Below are positions 46,763-58,952 of a stretch of DNA of 64,000 nt, piece after piece. The stretch is taken from contig CAJNOI010000129.1 of assembly GCA_905250115.1 (NCBI GenBank), positions 214,333 to 278,332 on the forward strand, written 5' to 3'. The notes under the pieces were generated by a model. That model was not told the origin of the DNA. It saw only the letters and a program-made list of their open reading frames with translations, and ran no database searches. Source of the stretch: Adineta steineri (taxonomy: Eukaryota; Rotifera; Eurotatoria; Adinetida; Adinetidae). How positions within the stretch are numbered: the first letter of the stretch is position 1; each line of letters opens with the position of its first letter. Position numbers and translations under genes: made by a program.

Positions 46763-48171
46763 GATGAATTGTGTTATTTCTAGAAACAAAACACAAGAGT
46801 ATAAACATCTATAGTCATTACGGGTTATTGGAACAATAATTGCCTCAATCTTCACTAACTCAATGTTTATTTCAGAAAGTGGTATTTGAAAACATTTTTC
46901 AAGTTTAATGAGTGGTTCATAAAGAATTATACCATTAGTATTTTCAAAATTTGCCCTATAGTATCTCTCTATTTAAAATATTTTTTGTATCAAAATATAT
47001 GTATGTGTAGATTTGAAAGTCACTTTAAATATATAACAGAAAAGATGACAATTAAAACTATCGAAAGGTTAGCAGCTAAAACGAATATTACGTGGGAATC
47101 TTGGTTATTTTCCATACAAGAAAATTTTTAATTCAAACAAATAGAGAAGACTATATTCGTTAAATAAAATATGACATCTTGTTCAGAATACCATCCGCTA
47201 TTTTTTCATAAAAAAGTGTTTTGGTTATAGAGATAATAGAGGAGAAATTTGGAAAATACTAATGGTGTAATTCTTTACAGCCCATCCATTATTACTCAGT
47301 TTTTTCCATCTAGAGTGCAAGCCGACAACGACTCGAACGTTTAAACTTTGTTTGGCAATGCGAATGAGAATAGGCGAGAGACATTTTTTCATAAGTCTCC
47401 ATTCTATAAATCTGTAATTCTGTTTTGAAGAGTCCTTGGAATCAAATACTCATGTAATACATACCTCTTTCTACGACAATGTAAAAGGTAACTGGTCTTA
47501 TTTATTAAATTTCACTATGAAAAGAAGCAGCAACAAAGTCTTATCAACACGCACACCTTTGTTGCATAAATATCATTTTTAATACTGATAAGATACAAGT
47601 CCTCACATTTTTTTAAATAAAAAATGTATGAAGAATATTTCAATGAGCAAATATTCTTTATAACGAACCGTTCATTCACGTATTGCATCATTTTGCTGCG
47701 GCTTATTCTTTGCTATTGATGATAGTTAACCATTGATTTTTAATATTCAGAATACTTTTGTTTCATTATTTTTTCATGTGTACTTCTCGTATTTATGAAT
47801 ATATTTTAATTAAGCTTGGTTGTTGTTATCACACCTTCTAGGGACCCGCTTATAGATGTTAAAGATAGAATTTCAGTGCAAAACAATAACTTATTAATGC
47901 GGAAAACTTTCACTCATGTAAGCATATAGTTGTCATATAATTCCATTATAGGCTAATTACGTTATTTCATATAGTTTTGTTTTGTTTGCTATATTGCTGC
48001 AAATAGATGGTCTCATGATTTATTTTGAATGCTTGCAACATTTCTCATTTATTTTTGAATTTAAACAACATCAAACGAAGATAAAATGTATATATAGAAT
48101 AAATTAAAAATGAAGAACCTAATTAGGAAAATATTAAGTTATAGTTAAACTCTATTGATGACAATTGCTCT
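46763..48171. other. Intergenic DNA, nothing recognised
   Basis: Short AT-rich open frames only. No RNA gene, transposon end or hairpin of the telomere-like family was seen. Confidence 0.4.
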
Positions 48172-49222
48172 TTACGACTGTGGTGCTACTTGATTAAGAA
48201 CCATTGCCGGTTGTCGCCTGAATCGCTTCAAATGAATTTTGAACAAAACATAGATAAATTGTCGACGAAATCTTTCCGATACACATATATAAATATAAAA
48301 TGGATTCTACAATAATAACAAAAGAGCAATCAAGGTCAAATTTGTTTCTAGAAAAATCTTATTAAGTGACACTTACTGCTAAATGAGTGTAGTAAAGGAT
48401 AAGAGTTATGTTATTAGCCAACTGAATTTGTGCTTGAATAATGGGATCACTATTTAAGTTTGTATTCAATGTTAGAGCATTCGCAATACTATATGGTGAA
48501 AGAACGAAGAAATTTATAAGAACTTGTACTAAAACCATTGCTGTTAATTGCTTGTCTAATTCTCTTCGTACAAGTGGTACTGTATAGAAAGCTAGTTGTC
48601 GTACATTATAATAAGACATTGATCCAAATAAAACTGTAATAGTAATAGGAAGAAACCCTTGAAAAATAAGAACAACAACATAAGCTCTATATTGTAAATA
48701 GATATAATTTGTCGCAATACAACTGATTTTACCAGTAAGCGATACACTATAATTGAAAAAGAAAAAATATGGAATGCCATGTAAAAGCCAAATAGACATA
48801 AATATAACGGATAAACGTCGAGCTACTTTTATATTAGCCATTTGCCGTAACCATACACGAGAACATGTAGCACAATATTGATCGATTGTTGCTAAACAAA
48901 AACATGTTAAAGAAAATACTGTACAAAATTGAGAAAAGAAAAAACGAAATTTGCAATATATCAATGAACGATCAGTTCCATCACTTCCATATACATTAAT
49001 CATAATACGTGATAATACATTAAAACATAATTGAAATATATTGACAATGGACATAATAATTAAGTAGATGGTACATGAATTTTGTCGCATTGTTCGCAGA
49101 CTAACAAATATAACTATATTAAAAAATTCACCTACTATACCAGCAATAAATACGAGTATTCCACCATAGATTGTCACTTGTTTTCCAGCAAATGCTAATG
49201 AGGAAATGATTGATGTCGACAT
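48172..49222 (-). CDS. Rhodopsin-like GPCR, family B, two exons with TM7 on the second
   Basis: Exon 1 (49222-48377) alone stops just short of TM7. Splicing at GTAAGT over a 70-base intron to exon 2 (48306-48172) adds NPFYIYICVSERFRRQF, the NPxxY motif and helix 8, giving 326 residues. Other marks are FIAGIVGEFFN in TM1, a Cys before TM3 (LIYCKFRFFF), ATIDQYCATC for DRY (Gln replaces Arg), ELDKQLTAMVLVQVLINFF before and in TM6, and a basic tail. The DQY variant is unusual, since the DRY arginine normally controls activation. It is related in plan to the receptors at 28450-29496 and 31080-32060. Ligand unknown. Confidence 0.83.
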
Positions 49223-50744
49223 CTCAACTTTATTAGATATTCTTTGGCAAAAGAAAAAACGTCCTTATGTTTCTGTGTTTATATATAAAGTGAAAGAAGA
49301 AAAATCTTTGTAACAATAAGTTAATTTTCAGGAGTTAAAAAAGTTTAGCGCATTCATCCGATCATGTTCTTCTGCTCGGCATAATAAACATGCAATGTAA
49401 GTTTCTCATCGTATTAGAGGCGTTACTTTATCTTTACTCTATAAATAAAGATTAAGTAAATCTTTATCTTTTTTCTTATAAAGAATAAAGATAATCTTTA
49501 TTTTTATAAAATAAAGAAATTTTTTTCTTAAAAACCTAAACTTTTATCATTTCCTAACATTGTTCCATATTAGAATGTGGTTGGTGATAGAAAAAACCTG
49601 CGATCAATATTACCTATTTACCGATCACTTAAAAATATTTTCTTTATTCTTTATTGCAATGATATAAACGCCTATATTTAACATTAAAAAATTTTGTACG
49701 GAATAAATCAGTGCATTTTATATTCTAACAGCCTTGTTATTTATCGCATGTTTATTATTTCCATTATTGTTTTACTCGGATAAATCAAATTAGTATGATA
49801 CATTACGATGAGGCAAAAACCGAGCTATTTATAATGTCTAAGTAATATCGATATGACGTTAAATGTATCCAACGTATTTCTGTTTGTGAACTTATGCGTA
49901 TCTAATTCTTTATAATCTTTATTTGTTACATTTAGTTCTACTGCTTTTATATATTGACGTTAATCGTACAAAACAAAAGAATATATATACAAATGAATAG
50001 AAGCTAAATGACACTTATAATTATTTTATGAGAAAATATGTTTATCAGATGTAGGGTATGTGGATCGAGACAAATTATTTGATTGTGGTCATGATTTTTA
50101 TAAAGAAAACGCTAAAATTTGAAGTAGTATAATTACCAAGTAGATTTTCTTCTTCATTATAGATCAATATTGTATCATGTTCTAGCACATGTAATTTCAT
50201 CTTGAGAAATATTTCGTAATTATATGAAAGAACGCAAGAAAGGTAATGACGACGAGCAATAATACATAAAAATATTATTATTGCGTTCTATCAAGAAAAT
50301 GACAGTTGGTTTCTCGAGGATGAAAGAAAAATACATATGAAATTTTTCATTTCTTTAATACGATCTTTCAATGCTAACACGCATCATCATCATAATCAGA
50401 CAATTTATTAAAAAAGAACTATATAATATGATTAGATTGTTATACAAAATTAATTATTATGTTAAATTATTAGGAAATCTATCGCATAATAGAAGACTTG
50501 AAATCTTCTAAAATAACCCGTTACACTTTTTAAATTATTTATTCAAATATTTTTCTGTATTTGTCGTATAATTAACGCGTTAAGATCTGATTTGTATACA
50601 TTTCGATAGATATATTTTCTCCCTCACGAGGTCATTATTTACAATATATTGATATGACCCATACTGAATGATATTCATAGTAATTTATTGTTAGTATTTA
50701 ATTAAAATGCAGTCTTTAGTAATAATATTTTAATTTTACTGAAA
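49223..50744. other. AT-rich intergenic DNA with TTTATC palindrome
   Basis: A segment from 49422 (GTTACTTTATCTTTA) to about 49520 is built from AAAGATA words in both orientations and resembles 27757-27845. No gene is seen otherwise. Confidence 0.4.
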
Positions 50745-51267
50745 TCAATGATGATGATGATGATCGTGATCATGATGGTGATGGTGATGGTGATGATCAT
50801 CGTGGTGATGATGGTGATCATAATGTTCACCACTAAATCCGCCAGAGAACTGACCACCAGGTGGTCGTGGATATCCACCACCAACTTGACCAGGATATCC
50901 ACCACCCGCTTGGCCAGGAAATCCACCACCAACTTGACCGGGATATCCACCACCAGCTTGACCAGGAAATCCGCCACCAGGTGGTCTTTGAAATCCACCA
51001 CCGGGTTGACCAGGAAATCCACCACCCATATTGTTACCACCTCCAAATCTAGGTCCACCACTGCCATACGATTGGCCGGGTGTTGGATTAGGATTTCCTC
51101 CCATCATATTATCCAATTGTTGACCCAGCGAACCTACAAAATGCATTTGTAATATGAATATACCATAGTAACTTACTGTTCAATCCTCCTGGGACATTTC
51201 GTTCGATCCAGTCATCAGTTATGCGTTCGGACATATTGGCTCCGGGATTGTTTGGTCCTCCTTGCAT
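50745..51267 (-). CDS. Gly-Phe-Pro-rich protein with a poly-His/Asp tail, two exons, 159 residues
   Basis: Exon 1 (51267-51177) codes for an N-terminus containing MSERITDDWIERNVPGGL; a 43-base intron (GTAAGT...TTGTAG) leads to exon 2 (51133-50745). The middle is a tandem repeat of about 8-9 residues, GGGFPGQxGGGYPGQ, interrupted by RPPG. The end is a dense His tract with Asp (HYDHHHHHDDHH and more), which should bind divalent metals such as zinc, copper or nickel. There is no signal peptide, so the location is unclear. The low-complexity repeat could form a flexible or phase-separating segment. I do not recognise a characterised family. The intron is the shortest in the window. Confidence 0.7.
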
Positions 51268-51954
51268 GTTTAATGTATAGATAGATAAATGTATATGATC
51301 ACTTTTTTTATACAGAATACTTTGTTTTATTTGCTTATTATATATGAAGAAAAAGAAAATCGACGAAGCATGCCTTTCTTTGATTTAAAGGTAATGCGTG
51401 GATTAATTACTCATTTATCCAAGTATCGACTACAAACGATAAATGACGACATCTTGTTTTTATCAAAGTAAAAGAAAAAGCGTCTTCAATACTTTCTTGA
51501 GAAATAAAACGTATTTACCTCTCTACTATTACGAATAGTTTTGATCAACATAATTCTTCACTTAAATTACACTACACTCAGTTTATAGAAATGCCTATTA
51601 ATATACCTAATGTCACAATCTGCAATCATATAATAAACAAATATAATTTTTACGAACGAAAAAAAGATATTATTCAAAATTTTTAGTCAAGATTAGTAAA
51701 ATGATGATCACATTATAATAATTTATTGACATCATTCGAGACGTTTAAACTATAATTTAATATTATAAGTAGGAAAAAAAAGACGCAAGTATGACCGATA
51801 AATGAGAATAATAATCCTTCACACTCAGTGACTCATCATAGATAATTTTTGTTGTTGTGTTATGATACTATATAAGTAATCCACGTGATACTAGTAGAAT
51901 AACAAAAATGACATTCAGCTACTATTTTTATTTAACTCCGTTTTTCAATTGACA

Positions 51955-52203
51955 CTATTTATCCATTTGTTCATGTGAAGTATTTAATTTTGTTGAAAAC
52001 AAATTGAAAATTTTCCATAGATGAGTTTTAGAATTATATTGTAAAATACAACTCAAATCATTAACTAAATGTATATAAAGTTTAAACATATTTGGATCTA
52101 GACCATAACCTTTTATTTCAATTTTACAATCACTATATTCAGGATGTTTAGGATAGTCAATGATTTCCCAATCACCTTCAACATCAGTAACAGTCCATGG
52201 CAT
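51955..52203 (-). CDS. Small orphan protein, 82 residues
   Basis: The translation has mixed, protein-like composition (MPWTVTDVEGDWEIIDYP, KIEIKGYGLDPNMFKLYIHL, NSKTHLWKI), unlike the low-complexity frames around it. The Trp-rich start and alternating pattern suggest a small beta-rich cytosolic protein. No signal peptide, Cys pairs or known motif are present. It may have further exons downstream, since the last 20 residues look less constrained. Family not recognised. Confidence 0.45.
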   Translation of the reverse strand: MPWTVTDVEGDWEIIDYPKHPEYSDCKIEIKGYGLDPNMFKLYIHLVNDLSCILQYNSKTHLWKIFNLFSTKLNTSHEQMDK

Positions 52204-53765
52204 TTTAATGTTCTTATTTAAATCAAAAGTTAGAAAAAGAAAGCAGCTGTCACCTGTATTTCATAATATAGTTTCAGTTTTTGTTACTATTTTAAAAAGA
52301 CGAAAAGTTTTGTAGTTATTTATATAATCAACTGTAGAGAAGCGATTGCATCAGAAGAATAATAAAAAAAACAAGGTGCGTAATATCAATCGCCGAGTGG
52401 TTTGGTTAAATTACTGTATTAACTATATGTAGACATAGAACTGTTGAAAGTTAAAAATACATATTCATACATAGAATATCGAGAACTAACAACATCAATA
52501 ATATACAATATTTTACAATTATTTATCAAACTGAAAAATATCACTTTTGCTTTTTTTTGTCAACATGTGAAAATTTGATTTACGTAATAAACCATCAGTT
52601 TGTTAATTCTATCACATATTATAACAAAGAATACGTATAGAGGTACATCAGTGTTTTCTTAAGAATACTTTATCTAATAAATTTAATATCTGACGCGTTT
52701 AAAGTGTGTCTCAAGTAAGAGATATACATTATAGACTAACAATTCATATGTAATATATGGAAAGAATAATTGCATTATTGCATCACTTGGTAGTCTTTTT
52801 AACTCTCAAGTTTGATACTATTTTCATTTACTAAAAGAAAATGCGTTAACATAGTCTGAGAGAAGCTATTAAAGTTATAATGGATCAGTTCAAAAATACT
52901 TGTTACAATTTGACTAAACTAAACATAATCGATACAGAGACAAATAATGAACATATCAAACGAAATGAAATTCTATCTACAAGAATTTATATAATTATTT
53001 TCATTTTAATATTGTCTCTATTTACTATATTCATATCATTATTATCAATAACAGAATAAACAATTACAATTGATTATTTGTTTTATAAAAATACAAGTTA
53101 TTATTTTCAACTTGATTTTCTGCATAGTACTTCATTTAAATTCACACCCATCTCAGCAAGTGACGCAATATTTAAGCAAACATTTATCAGTATTCTTTAT
53201 TTGAGAAGATGACCATGCTAGTAACGGTGAATATGAAACGAAAAAAAAATATTATAACTCTTATCTAATGACGAAAGGTAAACTATGACGAGTTAACTGA
53301 TGCGATATTCTCTAAATATAAAGGTAAGCCTGTTTACATCTTTTTGTGTAGTATTTCATTTTTTTTTGAAAGTGTAGGTTTTTCAACAGTTTTATTAGAT
53401 TTAGTGGACCACCCTCATATTGATTATTTCATTGTTTGAATCCGTACAGGATTTAATGATGAAAGTATTTCAAAGTATTTTTCGCATATTAGAGACGTTT
53501 TTTTGACATTCACATAGTATCACCTCAGTCGACTTGTATGAAGAATTTTTTTGTAATCTGAAGACAAAAGCAATTCTGAGTTTTAATGAAGACCAAGATC
53601 AGACGGAAGAAGCGATTTAGCAGATCCCTAGTAAGATCATTGGACATCAGATGTTTAGAAATTGAGTGTAAATGCTTTGAAATTAGAACTTCAACATTAC
53701 TAACTAAATCTGACTCTATCATTGAAGATATATCATTCACTCAAGCTTTAAGACATTGATTATCC
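52204..53765. other. AT-rich intergenic DNA, nothing recognised
   Basis: No gene is supported. Isolated CACCCTCAT and ACACCCATCT words (53410, 53145) may be remnants of the hairpin family. Confidence 0.4.
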
Positions 53766-55181
53766 ATGTCCATAAATGACGGCGATATCGATGGAAAGTT
53801 GGTCTCTGATTACAAGAAAACATTCAGTCAGACAATACAACATGCAGGCAGCGACATGAATATTCAACTCCATCCGGGTAGATCGTTATACGATGAACTT
53901 GAACAACGAGGATTACTGGAACGTTCACGGATGCCAACTGGACTTGGATATAATCTCATCCAAGATGGAAAACTCGGTTTAGCGATGTTCAATCGCAGTC
54001 CGAAATTTTTAGCACCTGGTCGATACACATTCTACTCTCCATTTAATCACTTAATCAGTGTAGTCAGCATTACAGACAAAGTTATCACATTAGGTAATAT
54101 TCAAATCGTGACAATCAATCAAGGAGAACTTGGATTAAGTCTTCGAAATGGAGAAAGTATTTTGCTCGATCCTGGTCGCTACATTTTAACTGCACCACAT
54201 ATATTCGAAAAGAGTACTCCAGCCAATGCACAGTACATCGAATTGGGAACGTACCGTCGAATAACTGTACCAGTCGGATTTGTTGCTGTAGCATTCGATA
54301 TTGGTAAGCAGATTATTATTCGTCCGGAAGATACTGAAACAGGTCCATTCGAAACCAATTCACCTACATTTCTATTCGATAAGAAAACTGGTTTTCAATC
54401 AGTTCAACTTCAAGTAAGAGAGCTTGATCAATTGGTTGTCAACACTCGAGATGGAATCACCATTATAGCAAAAGGTCTTATTACCTATCGTATTCATGAT
54501 CCACGAATAGCATTCATGACTGTACAAGATATTCATGGAGCAGTGAAACGGGCAGCTGAAGCAACACTTACTTCTCTCTTTCTCAATGCTGCAATCGATG
54601 AGATAGCACCATCGGTTCCAACGAAACCAACAGACAAGGAAATAACAAGTGTTACATCGGTTTCAGAAGAGAGCAACTTCAATCAACATATTCGTGCTGC
54701 GTTTCTACATGATTTTTCACACAAGGTGAGTCGATGGGGTGTCGAATTACAGGACCTGAACATTGAAAAATTAGAATTCGACAACAGTGTCAAAGATCTT
54801 TTGCGAAAAAGAGCACAAGCTCGCGTCGAGACTGCTACTAGTCTCGCAAATATGCGTTCTCAAACAGATATTGCCATGCAACAGGCTGATCGAGAAAAGC
54901 AACAAGCACAAATTCGTGCAGAAGCTGAAGCATATGTCATACGAACGAAGGCTGATGCTGACTATTATGCTGCCGAACGTCATGCTCAAGCTGCTAAAAT
55001 TTTACAAGAAGTACCGTTATCAGCTCAAATTGAACTCAAGAAACTTGATGTTGAAATGATAAGAGCCACAGGTGATAGAACGACATTCCTACCGATGAAC
55101 CTCCACATCGGAGACATCGGAATGATTGATAAACAAAATAGTAAGATGTATTTTGCAACAAACGCTGTCGCTAATACATAA
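53766..55181 (+). CDS. Large SPFH/band 7 domain protein, intronless, 471 residues
   Basis: Membrane-microdomain scaffold candidate. Residues 1-60 are polar with no signal. Two similar beta blocks follow ([23 protein letters not shown] and [23 protein letters not shown]), then a prohibitin-type core from about residue 165 ([19 protein letters not shown] ... [19 protein letters not shown]). After a Ser/Thr-rich insert near 290-315 comes an Ala/Glu/Gln coiled coil (about 355-430, [19 protein letters not shown]). There is no hydrophobic N-terminal hairpin, so membrane attachment must be peripheral or by acylation. The gene lacks introns and is visibly less AT-rich than its flanks. Both would fit acquisition by transfer or retroposition, but neither proves it. 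It is distinct from the gene at 10149-11143. Confidence 0.8.
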   Translation: MSINDGDIDGKLVSDYKKTFSQTIQHAGSDMNIQLHPGRSLYDELEQRGLLERSRMPTGLGYNLIQDGKLGLAMFNRSPKFLAPGRYTFYSPFNHLISVVSITDKVITLGNIQIVTINQGELGLSLRNGESILLDPGRYILTAPHIFEKSTPANAQYIELGTYRRITVPVGFVAVAFDIGKQIIIRPEDTETGPFETNSPTFLFDKKTGFQSVQLQVRELDQLVVNTRDGITIIAKGLITYRIHDPRIAFMTVQDIHGAVKRAAEATLTSLFLNAAIDEIAPSVPTKPTDKEITSVTSVSEESNFNQHIRAAFLHDFSHKVSRWGVELQDLNIEKLEFDNSVKDLLRKRAQARVETATSLANMRSQTDIAMQQADREKQQAQIRAEAEAYVIRTKADADYYAAERHAQAAKILQEVPLSAQIELKKLDVEMIRATGDRTTFLPMNLHIGDIGMIDKQNSKMYFATNAVANT

Positions 55182-56768
55182 GACTAGTTTGAGTCGAAAT
55201 TGGTGAAAAATACATGAAATATTCTATTGGATATTTTGTGTTAATGTTTGGCAATTATTGATTTTATTTTATTTTTATCCTTTTCAATAAATTCGTAAAC
55301 AAGAAATGTACAAGAGAAAAATAGTTTCATACAATTCAAATGTAAGATACATAGTCATTAGACTTGTGTTAATGTAAAGATGCAAAAATATGAAATTACG
55401 TACATTCGTTATCTGAAATCGATCAAATGATGGTATAAGAGGTGAATAACCAGTTACATAATTTGGTATACCAAAGACAAATATTGGGTGTGGGTGTATC
55501 TTGTTCACTCATATCTACATTCTCTTTCAGAAATGTAGAACACAAGTATAGGCATGTTTATGATGTTGAAAAAGTATCTATCACGTTTTGTGAACAAGAG
55601 AACGTTAAGTCCAGATTTGTGATTCAGTACTCTTTTTAGATTATGTTTCACAAAATACCGAACTATTTTCTTATCTAGAAAAATTCATATAAAACTATAA
55701 CATCTATAACTTCGTTTTATTTGAAGAAAGTTCTTTCAATTTTATATTAGAATTAAGATAGTCTTTAGTAAATACTTAGATGGATAGAATGAAAAACTTT
55801 TGTAGTTATAATAGAATAAAGATATTTTAAATAAAATCTCAACAGTTTTTAATGATTAAAACTCGAGAGTCAACTTACTGGTATATACAAATATGATGTT
55901 AACACATTTCTAGGTGAATCTCAAACTGGTTAGAGTTAGAGAAGATTTTTCATCATTTATAAAACTAATATACAATCACTGCTGTTGAACATTCTACGCA
56001 TTTAAAAAACTTGAGATTGGGTATTATATTTGTCTATCATCCATACTATACAAGATTGGTTAACTTCGAATATCGGTAAGCATGAACTAGTTAATGTTAT
56101 TTCTTTTTCTTTTAGGACTTATGAAAATATTATAATCACTGCCATACACATCGGTTAATGAACTTGATGGGATTTTCAATAGGTTAAATTCATCTTATTT
56201 AGTGTTTTCTATTACAGATATATACCCGCGAAGAGTATCATTCTGTAAAAGATACGAAATGAGTCACCGAAATATAACTTTACATTTCTTTATTTCTTGA
56301 ATATAAACACACAATACATATTTTGAATTATTTCGGCAAGCTTAGTATTCACACAATAAGTTTACTAATTGTGATGCATCGTCGTGCTCACATTCATTTG
56401 GTATTGATTAGCTCTTCTTGAGTAGTCTCTTTAATGAACCTTATTGTCTCGAATGTGTGCGTTGAATACATTTTTTTGAACAAGATAATTAAATAGGAGA
56501 GATTCATTTTTGATTGTGTTCTTTTTTATTTGACAGGATGTTGTACGATGCCGACTTCCTTGTTAGTTGAACTAACTACGCAAAAGAGCCGTCGTACTAA
56601 TGATTGATAATGAACTGATACAAATCCTTATACATGGCTTATAATTTTGAAGACAGATAATTGTGAATATCATGGCGTGTTTTTTTATCAGCGTAGAGTA
56701 ATCATAAGCTATAGTGTAGTAGCTTCCACAACGGCTCACAGTAAAGACGTTTTTTGGTAGACAAAGTG
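55182..56768. other. Intergenic DNA with one partial hairpin
   Basis: A degenerate telomere-like copy lies at about 55484-55525 (TTGGGTGTGGGTGTATC then CACTCATATCTACATTC). Nothing else is recognised. Confidence 0.4.
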
Positions 56769-57755
56769 ATGACAAACAATAGTTTCATGAACGATTCTGC
56801 AGTGTTTGGTAGTAGTGAGGTGCCTATTCCTCGGCTAGTTCGTTTCTGGTTGTTGCTACTAATGGATATTCCATCACTTGGCTGTACTCTCTTTCTACTC
56901 TATCATCTACTTTCCAAGCGAAATTTGAGAAAAGCATTAAACAATCATGTAATCATTGTGCTTCTCATTCTCGCACTTACATCTCATCTTATCGATATTC
57001 CTTCGTATATCGCTTTTGTTTATCTGGGTTATGTCTGGTTAGCAAGTCCAGTTTTCTGTTCCTTCTGGTCATTTGTAGATATAGGTCTATTCAATACGAT
57101 AGTTATGTTGATGGCTATTGGTGCAATTGAACGACATATTTTAGTTTTTCACAGTGGATGGAATCGAACATACAAGAGACGACTTCTTTTTCATTATTTT
57201 CCTTTTGCGATTATTATTATTTATTCTGGTTTATTTTATGTGGTTGCTATTTTCTTTTCTCCTTGTGAAAATATATTCGATTACAATCAACCATGGTGTT
57301 CTTATCCTTGTTATTACAACATCACAGTACTAGCGATATATGACACTGTGATAAATACCATTTTACCTACATTATTGAATGTTATCTTCAGTATTGCTCT
57401 TCTTGTACGTCATATTCGTCAAAAGCGTCGTATGCAACAAGTACTTCAATGGAGAAAACATCGAAAAATGACCATTCAGATGCTTTTAGTATCAACTTTA
57501 CATCTTGTTTTCCAAATGCCTGTATCCATTCTTATTACTGCTCATCTCTGCGGATTGCCAGCAGAGATAGGTGCCGACGCTCAGCTCTACACATATTTTT
57601 TTACTTACTTTATTACTTTACTTATACCATTCGTCTGCCTTGCTGCTTTGCCAGAACTTTGGAAGAAACTCACGTTATATTCACCACTGTGGATGAAGGA
57701 ACAACAACGACGCACTGCAACTGTCTTACCTATTGTTAATCTCAATGGATTGTGA
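56769..57755 (+). CDS. Seven-transmembrane chemoreceptor-like GPCR, family A
   Basis: A single-exon 328-residue paralogue of the receptors at 2224-3171 and 21921-22904. It has LRKALNNHVIIVLLIL in TM2, FCSFWSFVDIGLF, AIERHILVFHSGW after TM3, LLFHYFPFAIII before TM4, a Cys-rich loop 2 (SPCENIF, PWCSYPCYY), LQWRKHRKMTIQM before TM6 and IPFVCLAALPELW at TM7. An extracellular N-terminus of about 25 residues carries two N-glycosylation sequons. The ATG at 56769 is chosen because upstream in-frame sequence has no ATG and a TTTTTTGGTAG acceptor lies eight bases before it. The closest of the three to the 2224-3171 protein in TM6-TM7. Ligand unknown. Confidence 0.82.
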   Translation: MTNNSFMNDSAVFGSSEVPIPRLVRFWLLLLMDIPSLGCTLFLLYHLLSKRNLRKALNNHVIIVLLILALTSHLIDIPSYIAFVYLGYVWLASPVFCSFWSFVDIGLFNTIVMLMAIGAIERHILVFHSGWNRTYKRRLLFHYFPFAIIIIYSGLFYVVAIFFSPCENIFDYNQPWCSYPCYYNITVLAIYDTVINTILPTLLNVIFSIALLVRHIRQKRRMQQVLQWRKHRKMTIQMLLVSTLHLVFQMPVSILITAHLCGLPAEIGADAQLYTYFFTYFITLLIPFVCLAALPELWKKLTLYSPLWMKEQQRRTATVLPIVNLNGL

Positions 57756-58407
57756 CAACTAATATACTTAATATAACATCGTTGTGATTAATTACTTTTT
57801 TGTTTCGAAGAGCAAAAAAATCAAAATCAAAAATTTCCTGAAACATTCTAGCAATCATGAGCGGTACAACGTTGATGTTTTAGTAAAGCATTTGTGCATA
57901 GGATCTTCCTGGAGCGCTGCTTGTTTCTATATGAGCAGCTACCCAGGTGGAAAAATCAGACATCAGACTGTAGCCATACAAGATTTTTCGTAGCTTTGGA
58001 CTTTGAAAAATACTATTTCATATCAACCATTTAGTTATCAGAGTGATTCATTGACGACATTCCGACATAACTTAGAAAAATACTATCTGCAAATTGACTT
58101 TGAGAAGAATATATACGTCATCGTATAATAACACGTTCCGCATTAATTTTTTTTGAGATCTTATATTACACGAATACCTTCAAACACATAGATTTTTATA
58201 TTATAAACAGCAAAAGTACCAGCTAAGATCAATAAATCACAGCAAAGAAAACTTCAACAAAAAACTCTGTGTATTTTGTAGATATGTGACTCAATAATTC
58301 AATAACAACAATTAACGGACCATGTGGATGTCGAAAAAAATATTTTAGTTTCTATATGTATTCAGATATATTTTCTTTGTAAATAAGTAGGAATTGTTAA
58401 ACAAGAA

Positions 58408-58453
58408 GGGGTGTGGGTGTGGGTGTGGGTATTATTCAATCCACACACACCCT
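58408..58453. repeat. Telomere-like hairpin repeat
   Basis: Left arm GGGGTGTGGGTGTGGGTGTG (three TGTGGG units), right arm CCACACACACCCTAG, loop of about 12 bases. Confidence 0.75.
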
Positions 58454-58952
58454 AGTAGAAGCCGTTCGTGGGACGTTTAAATACCCATGGATCGGTACCT
58501 TCTTATGAAATGAAATGATAGGATGTATTCACAGTAATGTAATTATTGACGGATTACAAAGAATTGAAATGAAATGTTTCATAATTTTTTAAATATTTCC
58601 TCGAAGCTAAAGTAACGGAATATAAAAGGAGAAACAGTGTACCAAAAAAAAACACGACACGTGTCATCATTGTCAAAGCACAACTGTATATCATCTCTAT
58701 ATATACCTGTATACTTACATTGCAGTTTACAACTATAGCAAATATCACTCAACTTACACGTTTTTTGTTTCTACCAACTAAGAAGCAATCACATACAATA
58801 AAATAGTTTCTGTCGTAAAAATTGATGATGAATCAGAATGATTATTCCAACTTTTCTTATAATGTATAATCTTCTTTTAATTATAATTTCAATATGCAGT
58901 AAATATACTGTCAGATTATATTTTTAAAAAATCTAACTATCAACATAAAACT

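Noticed and set aside
50748-51152. Plus-strand frame over the Gly/His-rich gene
   Set aside because: It reads as Met/Ile/Val and Ser/Thr low complexity from the antisense of the repeat; the minus strand has the intron and the coherent protein.
57784-57993. 69-codon frame after the family A GPCR
   Set aside because: It begins in Lys/Ile low complexity and contains the GC-rich hairpin; no domain is visible.
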